Part shown: positions 33,765 to 46,573 of the stretch, piece after piece | How positions within the stretch are numbered: position 1 is the first letter of the stretch | Layout: the number at the start of each line of letters is the position of its first letter | Source: Cichorium intybus | Lineage: Eukaryota; Streptophyta; Magnoliopsida; Asterales; Asteraceae | NCBI GenBank assembly: GCA_023525715.1 | Contig: CM042013.1 | Coordinates: forward strand, 84,122,494-84,186,493 | Direction: 5' to 3' | Length of the DNA: 64,000 nt | Program-made: the position numbers and the translations under genes | The notes under the pieces: generated by a model | Seen by the model: only the letters and a program-made list of their open reading frames with translations | What the model was told of the DNA's origin: nothing | The model's database searches: none

Positions 33765-34037
33765 AGCGGGGCATTCTCGAGATTAAAACATGCTATCGAA
33801 CAGTTCGGTAAATCTCAATGAAACTAGGAATTCTATTATAATATGATTATGTTTCCGCGGTGGAATTGGCTGAATCGTCATTCGCCTACCTTATAAAATT
33901 TACAATATTGATTACGGCATCCCTTTTCGGTATTGTAGATTGTTATTGTAGGATCCTAGCCTTATATTTGTTCTTGGGTGAATATAAGGATTATTATTAT
34001 TATTATATCTAATTAAAACTACCTTCTTCTTGTTCAG

Positions 34038-35357
34038 ATGTCTTCTGACCAATCCGTTCCCCACTCAAATCCCGGTAATGTCACCTCGATTCTGTCATTA
34101 TGCTCAAAAGTGACGTTGGACGGCACTAACTATAATGACTGGATCCGCAACATCAAAATGGCTCTAAGGTTTGAACATAAAGAGTATGTTCTGGAAACCG
34201 AGCTTGTTGATGTGGACACTGAGATCGCTGCGTACACTAAACACTCTGATGATGCAACCAAAGTGGCTTGCATCATGATGGCTACTATGAACCCTGAACT
34301 GCAGCGTATCTATGAGGACTATTGGCCTTACGAGATGCACAAAGAGCTCACGGAAAGGTTCCGCAAGCAAGAGCCCATCGAAAGGCGTGAGGTTGTAAAA
34401 GCTTTCACTAACAGCAAGCCCAAGGAGGGCGAGTCCATCTGTGCACATATGCAGAGGATGCATGGTTATGTGGAAAGGCTTAGGAAGCTGGAAATGCCTG
34501 TCCATGAGGATTTAGCAGTTGACATAGTGCTAAACTCCTTGCCCAGTTCTTATGACCAGTTCACACTGGCGTATCATTTGAACAACAACCAGGCAAACCT
34601 AGCTGAGTTACACCGCATGCTTCGTACGGCTGAGGACGGGATGAAGGGAAAGGCTGTACTCCCTATCAACCCGCATGTCCTGGCTATTGGCTCTGGAAAA
34701 GGAAAGAAACAGAAAGGCCCTCCTAAGCAGAACTGGAGGGAAAAGACTCATGTCGGGTCATCTAGCGGTGCCCCGAAAGGTAAGTCTTCCGGAATTCCAC
34801 ATGTTCGGAACCCCCAAAGAGGCCGACTGCTTTTACTGCAAGCAAAAGGGTCATTGGAAGAGGAGCTGCCCAATGTATCTGCAGGACGTCAAGGACGGTA
34901 AAGTGAAACCGTCACAGGCAGGTACGTATTCTATATCTAATAACTCATCTTTTTCCCGTTCATGGGTCCTTGATACAGGATGTGGTTTTCATATCTGTTC
35001 TGATTTGCAGGGCCCAGAGGAAAGTAGGGAGCTAGAGCATGGCAGACTGAACCTGGTCATGGGGAATAGGCGAACGTCACCTGTTACCAAGATCGGTGTT
35101 TATGGACTGATGCTGAGTAGTGGAGTTAGATTAGATTTACATAATTGTTGCTATGCGCCTGATATGGCAAAGAACATAATTTCATTTCATGAATTGTTTA
35201 AACAAGGCTTTTATTACGAGTTTAATAAATTGAATTGTTCAATTTCAGTTTTCAAAAATAATGTTTTTATATTTAATGCTATGCCTTGTGATGGAGTGTA
35301 TGAATCTATTATGTGTGTTGATAATTATGGTAAAAATGTTTTAGCTATTGATGCTTC
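34038..35357 (+). pseudogene. gag: Copia A gag and start of pol, frameshifted
   Basis: ATG at 34038 opens MSSDQSVPHSNPG, then the copia gag motifs (GTNYNDWIRNIKMAL, YEDYWPYEMHKEL, VLNSLPSSYDQF). An extra C in the run at 34811-34815 shifts the frame; the other frame continues with the zinc knuckle CFYCKQKGHWKRSC and the protease-like DTGCGFHICSD. The coding sense breaks off at 35357 inside the codons IDAS, where element B is inserted, and resumes at 43130. Confidence 0.9.
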
Positions 35358-36124
35358 TGAAAGGTTTTCCGCAACCATGAGCTAAATAACCTAAGTTCAC
35401 ATGCAACCTATAAGGATCTATGTTTTCTTCTAATTGAACATATAACAAAACCTAAAGGCCATAAGAAAATTAACTAAAAGAATAAAATTTGAGAAACCAA
35501 CCTTTTAGAATTTTCTGGAAGCTGAGCAGCAAAAGTATCCTGCCTCAAATGAGATCACACCCAAGCCGAGAGGATTATGGATCGAGATTCCAGAGAGAAA
35601 CAATAGAATGAGCGACTGATAATGAGGCCTAGGGTTCCCTATTTATAGGGAACCAAAGGGTAAAGCTAGAAACCCTAGCCGCAGCCCATTTTCCGGATTA
35701 TGTGTACGCGCGCCGTGGCCTTTACATTGGCGCGCCGCGCGCCGCAATTTAACTATTGAATTCGTGCGGATATGTACGCGCGTCGCAGCCTTTACATTGG
35801 CGCGCCGCACGCCGCAATTCAACTATTGAATTCGTACGACTTTAATCCCTGACCTCCTGATTAATCCAATTAATGTCACCGAAATTAATCCAATTAATTT
35901 CTGATTAATTATTAATCAAACAATATTATTTCTAATTAATATATCATCTCCATAATATATTAACAAACAATATCTTGATTTATTAGTCATATAATAAATC
36001 AACCCTTTCTCTCTACTTAACTTTCCAACAAACCTCCAGCCATGAGGGCAACCCAAATGGACTGTGCTACTATTAATCAGGTAAATACTAATTATTAGTC
36101 ATGGCTTAGACACCTAATCCAACA
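35358..36124 (-). repeat. 3' LTR of copia B
   Basis: On the minus strand it begins TGTTGGATTAGGTGTC. It contains a tandem 2 x 70-bp GC-rich repeat (35703-35842, with GGCGCGCCGCGCGCC-type palindromes). On the minus strand a polypurine tract precedes it. Confidence 0.95.
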
Positions 36125-36972
36125 GTCTCCCACTTGGATAAGTCTATGACTATAATTACCAATTTAACCTCTAATTAACCAGCACTTTTAGCTTCCTAGA
36201 AACCGCTGCCAAACTCTGATCTAATCAGTTCTGTCCATAGATAAGTGATCAGATGATCCTCCGTCCAACAAGATATTTTCAGACTCAAGACATGGATAAA
36301 ATCAATCCGGTCTGATTCACTGTTCCTCGATATCCGATTTGCATATGACTCTTAGACTACCAATTTAGTCCCGGTTGGCCAACCATTTTAGTCAACTTCA
36401 AATTCATCGAGAGGCCTACAGATATCTGTTCCCCGTTAGGGTCAAGGGACGAATAAGCTTCGACTCATATACTTATGTCTTTTACCAGACAAATCACTCA
36501 CAACAATACGTTTTATAACACCGAGTTACCGATGCGTTTTCGTATTATCAATGAACAACCGTCTAATAAATCACAACTCATATGTCTTAGCTTAAAGATC
36601 AAAAGATATTATCGTCTCAACATTGCTCGTGATGAAATCCATGAAGCAATCCATTGAGCGCGGGTTTATCCAATACTCAAATCTCCATTTCCAAGTACTC
36701 ACGAATGGTGCAGCAATCCAATTGCAATGTCTAACTCCTTAGACAATCTATTACCAATTCATGACAGTCTTACTTCACACTTACTCCCAAAAAGTGTAAT
36801 CGACTGTGGATATTTGAATAATCCAATTATTCAGGAAGTAAAACATGCAAAATGAAACACAACGATAAAGTATTGACAAAAGTAGTAAACCATTACTCAT
36901 TAATAAATCTCTATTATTAAATCACAAGAGTCAAATACAATACATTGTTACAAGTTTCGAAACCTATCTAAT
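36125..36972 (-). other. 3' untranslated region of copia B
   Basis: It lies between the pol stop and the polypurine tract. There is no ORF. A corresponding region in A is 45768-46573, and the two are recognisably related. Confidence 0.75.
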
Positions 36973-39900
36973 TTACATAAACTTTATATCATCTCTTAAT
37001 CCAATGCTCCTAGCATGCTGATTATGCTTAATCCTACTCAGAGCCTTTGTCAAGGGATCTGCAGGATTATCTTCTGATGATACCCTCTTTACCACGAGGT
37101 GACCTTCTTCTACCTTATGCCTTATGTAGTGATACTTTCTGTCGATATGCCTGGACTTTCCATGGTCTCGCGGTTCCTTTGTCAAGGCTACCGCACCTTC
37201 GTTATCGCAGAATAGTTCTATGGGCTCCTGAATACTCGGGACTACTCCAAGGTCACCGATGAAGTTCTTCAGCCAAGCCGCTTCCTTTGACGCTTCACTT
37301 GCTGCTATATACTCTGATTCACAAGTAGAATCAGCCACCGTATCTTGCTTGGAACTTTTCCAAGTTACTGCTCCTCCGTTCAGAAGGAATACCCAGCCAG
37401 ACTGAGACCGACCACTGTCTCTATCCGTCTGAAAACTGGCATCCGTATATCCTTCAACTCTCAATGTATCACTACCTCCAAGGACCAACACCATGTCCTT
37501 TGTCCTTCGCAGATACTTGAGTATATTCTTTACAGCTATCCAATGCGCCCTTCCAGGGTTACCCTGGTACCGACTGACCATGCTTAAAGCAAAGGCCACG
37601 TCAGGGCGAGTACACGTCATAGCGTACATGATTGATCCTACAGCCGAAGCGTAAGGTACCCGACTCATTTCAGCTATTTCTTCGTCTGTACTCGGAATTT
37701 GAGTCTTACTCAATTTTGCATTACTTTGGATAGGCAGCTCTCCCTTCTTGGAATTTTCCATACTAAACCTTTTCAGTACCTTTTCCAAGTATGTACCCTG
37801 ACTAAGTCCAATTAGTCTCTTCTTCCTATCTCTCAGTATTCTTATCCCGAGAATATAGGCAGCCTCTCCTAGGTCCTTCATGGCGAAACATTTCCCAAGC
37901 CAAGCCTTGACACCTTGCAAGGTTGGAATATCGTTTCCCATGAGCAGTATGTCATCGACATACAGCACCAGAAAGGTGACTATACTCCCACTAGCCTTGA
38001 CATATACGCAGGACTCATCCTCGCTCCTAGAGAAACCAAACTCTTTGACTTTCTCATGGAAACAAAGATTCCAGCTGCGAGAAGCTTGCTTCAATCCATA
38101 GATTGATCTTTCAAGCTTACACACCTTATTAGGATACTTTGCATCGACAAAACCCTCTGGCTGATTCATGTAAACATCCTCAGTCAACTTCCCATTAAGG
38201 AAAGCGGTTTTGACGTCCATCTGCCAAATTTCATAGTCATGAAATGCAGCTATGGCCAGCATAATCCTAATAGACTTTATCTTGGCTACTGGTGAGAAGG
38301 TCTCGTCATAGTCAACCCCTGGGGTTTGAGTAAAGCCCTTCGCAACCAGTCTTGCCTTGAAAGTGTGTACTTTTTCGTCCATGTCGATCTTCTTCTTGAA
38401 GATCCATTTGCACCCGACTGTCTTTCGACCCGGTACGTTGTCAACCAAGTTCCAAACTTGATTGTCATACATGGACTTGATCTCGCTATCCATGGCCTCT
38501 TTCCACTTGGCAGACTCAGGGCCCGCTACTGCTTCCTGGTAGTTAGCTGGTTCATCCAAATTTATCAGTGTCCTATCACTGACAAACGTGTCCCCATCCG
38601 AAGTTATATGGAAACCATAAAACTCGGGTGGCATGCTAACCCTACCGGAACGCCTAAGAGGTAAGGATACATCTGTCGGACCAACAGGAACTTCTTCCTC
38701 ATGTTGGTTGCTAGTTTCTCCTAAGGTTGCGTCATCTGATGACTCTTGAATTTCTTCCAGATCAATGGTACTCCCACTGTCCTCTTTGAATATGAGCTCT
38801 CTCTCTCGAAAGACTGCTCGTCTAGCTACAAAGACCACGTCCTCGCTCGGTCTGTAGAATAGATATCCAAAGGACTGTTTGGGATAACCAAGGAAGAAAC
38901 ACCTTTCGCTTCTTTCTGCGAGTTTGTCTTGAGTCTCTCGTCTAACAAAAGCCTCACAACCCCAGACTTTGATATGTGCCAACGAGGGAACTTTCCCCGT
39001 CCACATTTCATGAGGTGTTTTAGCAACCTTCTTAGTTGGGACAAGATTGAGGATATGGGCGGCAGTCTCTAAGGCATACCCCCAGAAGTGAATGGGAAGT
39101 GAAGCTCGACTCATCATGGAACGAACCATGTCCAACAGGGTTCGGTTGCGCCTCTCTGCAACACCGTTCAACTGCGGTGTCCTGGGAGGTGTCAACTGCG
39201 AAATTATTCCGCATTCCTTTAGATAGTCTAGGAACTCGATACTTAGATACTCTCCGCCTCTGTCGGACCTGAGCATCTTTATCTTCCTGCCTAATTGATT
39301 TTCTACCTCGTTCTTAAACTCTTTGAACTTTTCAAAGGTGTCCGACTTGTGCTTGATCAAGTAGATATAACCGTATCTACTAAAATCGTCGGTAAAGGTC
39401 ACGTAGAACCGCGTGCCATCCTTTGTGGTTGATCTGAATGGACCACATACATCCGTGTGAATGATATCCAGCAGACCCTCACCTCTTTCAAAAGACCCTT
39501 TGAAAGGTGATTTAGTCATCTTGCCCAACAGACAAGATTCGCATACATCATCCGACCTAAGGTCGAATGATTCCAACACTCCATCCTTTTGGAGTTGGGC
39601 GATGCGTTTCTTGCTGATGTGCCCGAGCCGACTATGCCACAGACATGCCTTTTCTATACCACTAGTAGAATCAATATAATTTACACTATGTCCTAAATTG
39701 TCAACACATTCAACAGTTTCATACACACCATCACAAGGATAAGCAGTAAAAATCAAAATACCATTTTTGAAAACAGAAATAGAACCAATTTTATTATCAA
39801 AAGAAAATTGAAATCCTTGTCTGAACAATGCGTGAAATGAAATAATGTTTCTTGCCATTTCTGGCGAATAGCAACAATTAAATAACTCTATACTAACATC

Positions 39901-40347
39901 ACTACTAAGCACTAAACTGTAAACGCCGATCTTGGTAACAGGGGACAATCTCCTATTGCCCATGATCAAGTTCAGTCTACCGTGCTCCACCTCCCTGCTT
40001 TCCTTTAGGCCCTGCAGATCAGAACAAATGTGAAAACCACATCCTGTATCAAGGACCCAAGAATTAGAAGATGGTGAGTTTTTAGAGATAGTGTACATAC
40101 CTGCTGTCGATGGCTTTACTTTCCCATCCTTGACATCCTGCAAGTATTTGGGGCAGCTTCTCTTCCAATGGCCCTTCTCTTTGCAGTAAAAACAGTTGGC
40201 TTCATCAGGGTTGGCCACACAAGGAATGTGGGAAGTCTTGGTTCTCGAGCCATTACTGGATGACCCGACCTGAACCTTTTCCCTCCAATTTTGCTTAGGA
40301 GGGCCCTTCCTTTTCTTTCCTTTGCCACTTCCGATGGCTAGGACGGG
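36973..40347 (-). CDS. pol: Copia B pol polyprotein (open)
   Basis: The frame is open from just after a TAG at 40348-40350 down to the stop at 36973, more than 1,100 codons. In order: zinc knuckle CFYCKEKGHWKRSCP; protease DTGCGFHICSD; integrase zinc domain (HSRLGHISKKR, CESCLLGK) and DDE core (HTDVCGP, SDRGGEY, GVAERRNRT); reverse transcriptase (KTAFLNGKL and catalytic LYVDDILLMG); RNase H (TDASFQTD, CESEYIA, DNEGAVAL). All catalytic residues are present. The product copies and integrates the element. Translation would have to pass two TAGs in gag, so activity in cis is doubtful. Confidence 0.95.
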   Translation of the reverse strand, partial: PVLAIGSGKGKKRKGPPKQNWREKVQVGSSSNGSRTKTSHIPCVANPDEANCFYCKEKGHWKRSCPKYLQDVKDGKVKPSTAGMYTISKNSPSSNSWVLDTGCGFHICSDLQGLKESREVEHGRLNLIMGNRRLSPVTKIGVYSLVLSSDVSIELFNCCYSPEMARNIISFHALFRQGFQFSFDNKIGSISVFKNGILIFTAYPCDGVYETVECVDNLGHSVNYIDSTSGIEKACLWHSRLGHISKKRIAQLQKDGVLESFDLRSDDVCESCLLGKMTKSPFKGSFERGEGLLDIIHTDVCGPFRSTTKDGTRFYVTFTDDFSRYGYIYLIKHKSDTFEKFKEFKNEVENQLGRKIKMLRSDRGGEYLSIEFLDYLKECGIISQLTPPRTPQLNGVAERRNRTLLDMVRSMMSRASLPIHFWGYALETAAHILNLVPTKKVAKTPHEMWTGKVPSLAHIKVWGCEAFVRRETQDKLAERSERCFFLGYPKQSFGYLFYRPSEDVVFVARRAVFRERELIFKEDSGSTIDLEEIQESSDDATLGETSNQHEEEVPVGPTDVSLPLRRSGRVSMPPEFYGFHITSDGDTFVSDRTLINLDEPANYQEAVAGPESAKWKEAMDSEIKSMYDNQVWNLVDNVPGRKTVGCKWIFKKKIDMDEKVHTFKARLVAKGFTQTPGVDYDETFSPVAKIKSIRIMLAIAAFHDYEIWQMDVKTAFLNGKLTEDVYMNQPEGFVDAKYPNKVCKLERSIYGLKQASRSWNLCFHEKVKEFGFSRSEDESCVYVKASGSIVTFLVLYVDDILLMGNDIPTLQGVKAWLGKCFAMKDLGEAAYILGIRILRDRKKRLIGLSQGTYLEKVLKRFSMENSKKGELPIQSNAKLSKTQIPSTDEEIAEMSRVPYASAVGSIMYAMTCTRPDVAFALSMVSRYQGNPGRAHWIAVKNILKYLRRTKDMVLVLGGSDTLRVEGYTDASFQTDRDSGRSQSGWVFLLNGGAVTWKSSKQDTVADSTCESEYIAASEASKEAAWLKNFIGDLGVVPSIQEPIELFCDNEGAVALTKEPRDHGKSRHIDRKYHYIRHKVEEGHLVVKRVSSEDNPADPLTKALSRIKHNQHARSIGLRDDIKFM

Positions 40348-41001
40348 CTAATTAACCGAGGGTACACTTTTACCCTTCATTCCGTCCTCAGCAACTCGAA
40401 GCATGCGATGCAACTCATTCAGGTTAGCCTGATTGTTGTTCAAATGATAAGCCAGCCTGAACTGGTCATAAGAACTCGGTAGGGAGTTAAGCACTATGTC
40501 AACGGCCAACTCCTCCGGTACAGGCATCGCAAGCTTTCTAAGCCGCTCCACGTAACCTTGCATTCTTTGCACATGGGCACAGATGGACTCTCCATCTTTA
40601 GGTTTGCTGTTCGTGAAGTCCTTGACCACTTCGCACCTTTCGATGCGCTCTTGCTTACGGAACTTTTCCGCAAGCTCACGGTGCATCTCATAGGGCCAGT
40701 AGTCTTCATATATTCTCTGCAATTCGGGTTTCATTGTGGCAATCATGATGCAGGCCACTTTGGTCGCATCATCATAATGTTTTTGGTACGAGGCAATTTC
40801 CTCGGGAGTAGCAGTTTCGGGGTCGACATCGACAAGCTCGGTCTCGAGAACATACTATTTGTTCTCATACCTCAGAGCCATCTTGATGTTTCTAATCCAG
40901 TCATTGTAGTTTGTCCCGTTCAATTGAACCTTGGAACACAGTGAGAGGATTGAGGGAACACTGGAGTTTGATTGGGGAGCAGATTGATCAGCAGAAGACA
41001 T
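40348..41001 (-). pseudogene. gag: Copia B gag, two TAG stops
   Basis: ATG at 41001 (MSSADQSAPQSNS). Copia gag motifs follow (GTNYNDWIRNIKMAL, YEDYWPYEMHREL, VLNSLPSSYDQF). The same frame as pol is broken at 40855-40857 (after ENK) and 40348-40350 (after SVN). Both TAGs are one C-to-T change from CAG. Apart from these the gag is full length, so the damage looks recent. Confidence 0.92.
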
Positions 41002-41264
41002 CTATAAAAGAAGGTAAGTTTAATTAGATACTTGTCGGTCCTTATAATAACCCAATATAAAATAAGGCTAGGATCCAACTATAACAATTTGCAACATAGA
41101 AGAGGGATGCCGTAATCTATAAGCAAATTTTATAAAGGTAGGCGAATGACGATTCAGCCAATTCCACCGCGGAAAAATAATCTTATTATAAATGGAATTC
41201 CTAGTTTCTTTTGAGATTTATTGAACTGTTCAATAGCATGTTTTAATCTCGGATATGCCCCACC

Positions 41265-41464
41265 GTTTGTGACTGGGATGCCGAGGATCACAAACCGGGT
41301 GTGAATAACCATGCAAATTAGCTTGGTACTCTCGGCGTCCATTATCATCTCAAATTGATGTGCCGGTAAACCACACACGCTCCATCAACAATGATAACAC
41401 CCGAGACACCCATTGCCACTCTTTATGAACCCCCATTGGTGTGCCGGTAAACCACACACGCTCC
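41265..41464 (-). promoter_or_regulatory. Conserved leader block of copia B (packaging-signal candidate)
   Basis: On the minus strand the paired motif lies at 41464-41441 and 41383-41360, 81 nt apart. The hairpin GTTTGTGA/TCACAAAC spans 41295-41265. Layout as in A and D. Confidence 0.65.
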
Positions 41465-42362
41465 ACCAACGTTTCATAAAGTGCAATGTGCAATTTCATG
41501 GGGTAGCATCAAATTCACATTTTTCTTAAAGTAACTAGATTGGGATTTTGTGTAAAGGTTCTAGTACTTTGATCATTATACTTTTAATGATTATGTGGTC
41601 CTATCAAAACTGTTCGGCTAACGACCCTCCACTGATCAGGCGAGCGGTGGGTGAGAGTGTTCACCCATTAGACTGCCATTTTACAGGCAGCCTCCTTATA
41701 CCCACTTTATAGACCAGCTTCGTGAATGAGGCCTACTATTGAATTGACTGACCAATTTTATCTTATACATATAGTATTAACAATTAATAACATATATAAG
41801 ATGTATTTTAAAACCCTTTAAAATATTCAAGGTTTATCTTTTAATTTTACCAAATTTAACAATTAAATTTTAAATTAAATTAAACCTTAAATTCGATTTA
41901 ATCAATTTTAATTACCAATTAATTAAATCAATTAAATCTAAATATTTTAAACATTTTAAAATATTTTTCTGGATTTTTCTATTAATTTTCGACAATTTAA
42001 AATTAATTAAATCCTTTTTGAATTATCTTTTAATTAACAATTAATTAAATTAATTCAGTTGAAGATAGGTTTATCCAAATTAATCAAATTAATTAAAACC
42101 TATCCTAAACCCCCTAAAAATCGAATTCAAATAATGGGGTTTAAGGTTATCCATTTAATTAACAAATAAAGTTACCAAAAATAGAAAACCTCCTAAAACC
42201 CTAATTGAGATTTTCGAAATTAGGCAAAGGGGGGGGGGGGATTAGGGTTTCCAAAACCCTAATCCTAGAAATCGATCCTGATATATATTAGGGTTTATAA
42301 GCTTTAAACCCTAAAACAGTTATAGCAATTCAACAAGAAAACAAGACAGGCTCTGATACCAC

Positions 42363-43129
42363 TGAAAGGTTTTCCGCAACCATGAGCTAAATAACCTAAG
42401 TTCACATGCAACCTATAAGGATCTATGTTTTCTTCTAATTGAACATATAACAAAACCTAAAGGCCATAAGAAAATTAACTAAAAGAATAAAATTTGAGAA
42501 ACCAACCTTTTAGAATTTTCTGGAAGCTGAGCAGCAAAAGTATCCTACCTCAAATGAGATCACACCCAAGCCGAGAGGATTATGGATCGAGATTCCAGAG
42601 AGAAACAATAGAATGAGCGACTGATAATGAGGCCTAGGGTTCCCTATTTATAGGGAACCAAAGGGTAAAGCTAGAAACCCTAGCCGCAGCCCATTTTCCG
42701 GATTATGTGTACGCGCGCCGCGGCCTTTACATTGGCGCGCCGCGCGCCGCAATTCAACTATTGAATTCGTGCGGATATGTACGCGCGTCGCAGCCTTTAC
42801 ATTGGCGCGCTGCGCACCGCAATTTAACTATTGAATTCGTACGACTTTAATCCCTGACCTCCTGATTAATCCAATTAATGTCACCGAAATTAATCCAATT
42901 AATTTCTAATTAATTATTAATCAAACAATATTATTTCTAATTAATATATCATCTCCATAATATATTAACAAACAATATCTTGATTTATTAGTCATATAAT
43001 AAATCAACCCTTTCTCTCTACTTAACTTTCCAACAAACCTCCAGCCATGAGGGCAACCCAAATGGACTGTGCTACTATTAATCAGGTAAATACTAATTAT
43101 TAGTCATGGCTTAGACACCTAATCCAACA
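42363..43129 (-). repeat. 5' LTR of copia B
   Basis: Direct repeat of 35358-36124, with the 70-bp GC-rich tandem repeat at 42708-42847. It is adjacent to the primer-binding site at 42351-42362. Confidence 0.95.
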
Positions 43130-45767
43130 GCTTCAAGCGGTATAGAAAAGACATGTCTATGGCATTGTCGCCTTGGCCATATAAACAAGAAACGCATCGC
43201 CCAACTCCAAAAGGATGGAGTGTTGGAATCATTCGACCTCGGGTCGGATGATGTATGCGAATCTTGCTTACTTGGCAAGATGACAAAATCACCATTCAAA
43301 GGTTCCTTTGAAAGAGGTGAAGGTCTATTGGATATCATACACACAGATGTATGTGGTCCCTTTAGAACAACCACTAAAGATGGCACACGGTTCTATGTGA
43401 CCTTTACCGACGATTTTAGTAGATATGGGTATGTCTACTTAATCAAGAATAAGTCGGACACCTTTGAAAAGTTCAAAGAGTTTAAGAATGAAGTGGAAAA
43501 TCAATTGGGCAGAAAGATAAAGATGCTTAGATCCGACAGAGGCGGTGAGTATCTTAGTATCGAGTTTCTCGATTACCTCAAGGAATGTGGAATTGTTTCA
43601 CAGTTGTCGCCTCCAAGAACACCTCAGCTGAATGGTGTTACAGATAGACGAAACCGAACCTTGTTGGACATGGTTCATTCCATGATGAGTCGAGCCTCAC
43701 TTTCAATCCATTTCTAGGGGTATGCCTTAGAGACTGCCGCCCATATCCTAAATCTTGTCCCAACCAAGAAGGTTGCGAAAACACCGCACGAGATGTGGAC
43801 GGGGAAAGTTCCCTCGTTGGCACACATCAAAGTCTAGGGCTGTGAAGCATTCGTGAGACGAGATACTTCAGATAAGCTCGTAGAAAGAAGTGAGAGGTGT
43901 TTCTTCATCGGATACCCGAAACAGTCTTTTGGATACTTGTTCTACAGACCGAGCGAGGACGTGGTCTTTGTAGCAAGACGGGGGTTCTTTCGAGAGAGAG
44001 AACTCATATCCAAAGAGGATAGTGGGAGTACGATCGATCTCGAAGAAATTCAAGAGACGCCCGATGAAACAACCTTGGAAGAAACTAGCAACCAACATGA
44101 GGAAGAAGTTCCTGTTGGACCCACCGACATTTCGTTGCCCCTTAGGCGTTCAGGTAGAGTTAGCATGCCGCCCGAGTTCTATGGTTTCCATATTACTTCG
44201 GACGGAGACATGTTAGTCAGTGATCATACATTGACTAATTTGGATGAGCCAGCTAACTACCGTGAAGCAGTGGCAGGCCCCGAGTCTGCAAAATGGAAAG
44301 AGGCAATGGACAGCGAGATAAAGTCCATGTATGACAATCAAGTTTGGAACTTGGTTGACAATGCACCGGGTCGAAAGACAGTCGGATGCAAGTGGATCTT
44401 CAAAAAGAAGACCGACATGGATGGAAAGGTGCATACTTATAAAGCTCGGCTGGTTGCGAAGGGTTCACTCAAACCCCGGGGGTTGACTATGATGAAACCT
44501 TCTCACCAGTAGCCAAGATTAAGTCAATCAGGATAATGCTTGCCATAGCTACGTTTCATGATTATGAAATCTGGCAGATGGATGTCAAAACCGCTTTCCT
44601 TAACGGGAAACTGACTGAGGATGTTTACATGAGTTAGCCATAAGGTTTTGTAGACACTAAGCACCCTGATAAAGTATGTAAGCTTGAATGATCAATCTAC
44701 GGGTTGAAGCAAGCATCTCGCAGCTGGAATCTGTGCTTCCATGAGAAAGTCAAAGAGTTTGGTTTCTCAAGGAGTGAAGATGAGTCCTGTGTATATGTCA
44801 AGGCTAGTGGGAGTATAGTCACTTTCCTGGTACTGTATGTTGATGACACACTGCTCATGGGAAACAACATTTCGACCTTGCAAAATGTTAAGGCTTGGCT
44901 CGGGAAGTGTTTCGCCATGAAAGACCTAGGGGAAGCTGCTTATATTTGGAAAAGGTGTTAAAGAGATTTAACATGGAAAATTCCAAAAAGGGAGAGTTAC
45001 CAATCCAAAGTAATACTAAATTGAGTAAGACTCAAAGTCCGAGTACCGATGAGGAAATAGCTGAAATGAGTCGGGTGCCTTATGCTTCGGCAGTAGGGTC
45101 GATCATGTATGCTATGACATGTACTAGTCCCGACGTATCCTATGCGTTGAGCATGGTTAGTCGGTTCCAGGGTAATCCTGGAAAAGCACATTGGATTGCA
45201 GTCAAGAACATACTCAAGTATCTGCGAAGGACAAAGAATATGGTATTAGTCCTTGGTGGCAGTGATGAGTTAAAAGTGAGTGGATATACAGATCCCAGCT
45301 TCCAGACAGATAGGGACAGTGGACGGTCCCAGTCGGGCTGGGTATTTCTTTTGAACGGTGGAGCGGTCACTTGGAAAAGTTCCAAGCAGGAAACGGTGGC
45401 TGATTCAACGTGCGAATCAAAGTACATCGCAGCAAGTGAAGCGTCTAAGGAAGCGGCTTGGCTGAAGAACTTCATCGGGGACCTTGGAGTTGTCCCGAGC
45501 ATTCAGGAGCCGGTGGAACTTTTCTGCGATAATGAAGGAGCGGTCGCCTTGAAAAAGGAACCGCGAGACCATGGAAAGTCCAGGCATATCGAAAGAAAGT
45601 ACCACTACATTCGACATCAAGTAGAAGAAGGGCACTTACTGGTTAAGCGGGTATCATCAGAAGACAATCTTGCAGATCCTTTGACTAAAGCTCTGAATAT
45701 GATCAAGCACAATCAGCATGCTCAGAGCATTGGATTGAAGGATGATATTAGTTTTAGTAATTAGATA
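43130..45767 (+). pseudogene. pol: Copia A integrase, reverse transcriptase, RNase H (decayed)
   Basis: It resumes the A reading at ASSGIEK. The integrase (CLWHCRLGHINKKR, HTDVCGP, SDRGGEY) has TAG in place of TGG at 43715 and 43835, and GVTDRRNRT where GVAERRNRT is usual, so the catalytic glutamate is lost. A one-base loss near 44466 shifts the frame. TAG and TAA follow VYMS near 44634, with TGA after KLE near 44688. RT keeps LYVDDTLLMG. About 65 bases are missing at ~44948 compared with B, removing roughly 20 codons after GEAAYI. RNase H is open to 45764. Confidence 0.92.
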
Positions 45768-46573
45768 GATTAGAAACTTGTAACAGTATAAATGTAATTG
45801 ACTCGGTGATTTTATAATAGAGATTTATAAATGAGTATTGTTACTGCCTTTGTCAATTGTTTATTTCTGTGTTTCTATATTTGCATGTTTAACTTCCTTA
45901 ATAATTAGATTATTTAAAACTCCACAGTCGATCATACTGTTAGGAAGTAAGTATGAACTAAGACTGTCATGAATCGGTTGCAGACTGGCTAATGAGTTAG
46001 ACATTGCAGTAAGACTGCTGCAACGTTCATGAGTACTTAGAAAATAGAGATTTGAGTATTGGATAAACCCGCGCTTAACAGATTGCTTCATGGATTATAT
46101 CACTAGCAATGTTAAGACGATAATATCCGGTGATCTTTAAGTGGAGAGATATGATCTGTTATTTGCGATACAAGTGCTTATTGACAATGCGAAAACGCGC
46201 CAGTAACTCGGTGTTATAAAACGCATTGTTGTATGTATTTGGACCTGCAAAAGATATGGACATATAAGTCGAAACTTATCCGTCCCCTGACCCGATAGGA
46301 AACAGATATCTGTAGGCCTCTCGATGATTTTGAAGTTGACTGAAAGTGTTGGCCAACCGGGACTAAATTGATGTGTTCAATTAGTAGTCTCTAAAGTCAT
46401 ATGCAAATCAGAAATCGAGAAACAGAGTGTCAGACCAAGATTGATGTTAGTCCATGTCTTGAGCCTGAAAATATCCTGTTGGACGGAGGATCATCATATC
46501 ACTTATCTTTGGACAGAACTGACTGGGTCAGAGTTCAGACAATTAAAGTCATAGACTTATCCAATTGGGAGAC
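45768..46573 (+). other. 3' untranslated region of copia A
   Basis: No ORF. It ends in a purine-rich tract (CCAATTGGGAGAC) before the LTR. Confidence 0.7.

Larger units (their letters stand above)
35358..43129 (-). mobile_element. Ty1/copia element B, nested in A, near-intact
   Basis: LTRs are 35358-36124 and 42363-43129 (767 bp each), with target duplication GCTTC at 35353-35357 and 43130-43134. Orientation is minus; the primer site is at 42351-42362 (GGTATCAGAGCC on the minus strand). By eye the LTRs differ at about 7-8 positions (about 1 percent). The gag-pol frame is continuous for 1,343 codons apart from two TAG codons. It is the best-preserved retroelement in the window and clearly younger than its host A. 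Confidence 0.96.

Noticed and set aside
40348..40350. Programmed TAG readthrough between gag and pol of copia B
   Set aside because: A second TAG lies earlier in gag and copia A has a sense codon at the matching place, so these look like CAG to TAG mutations.
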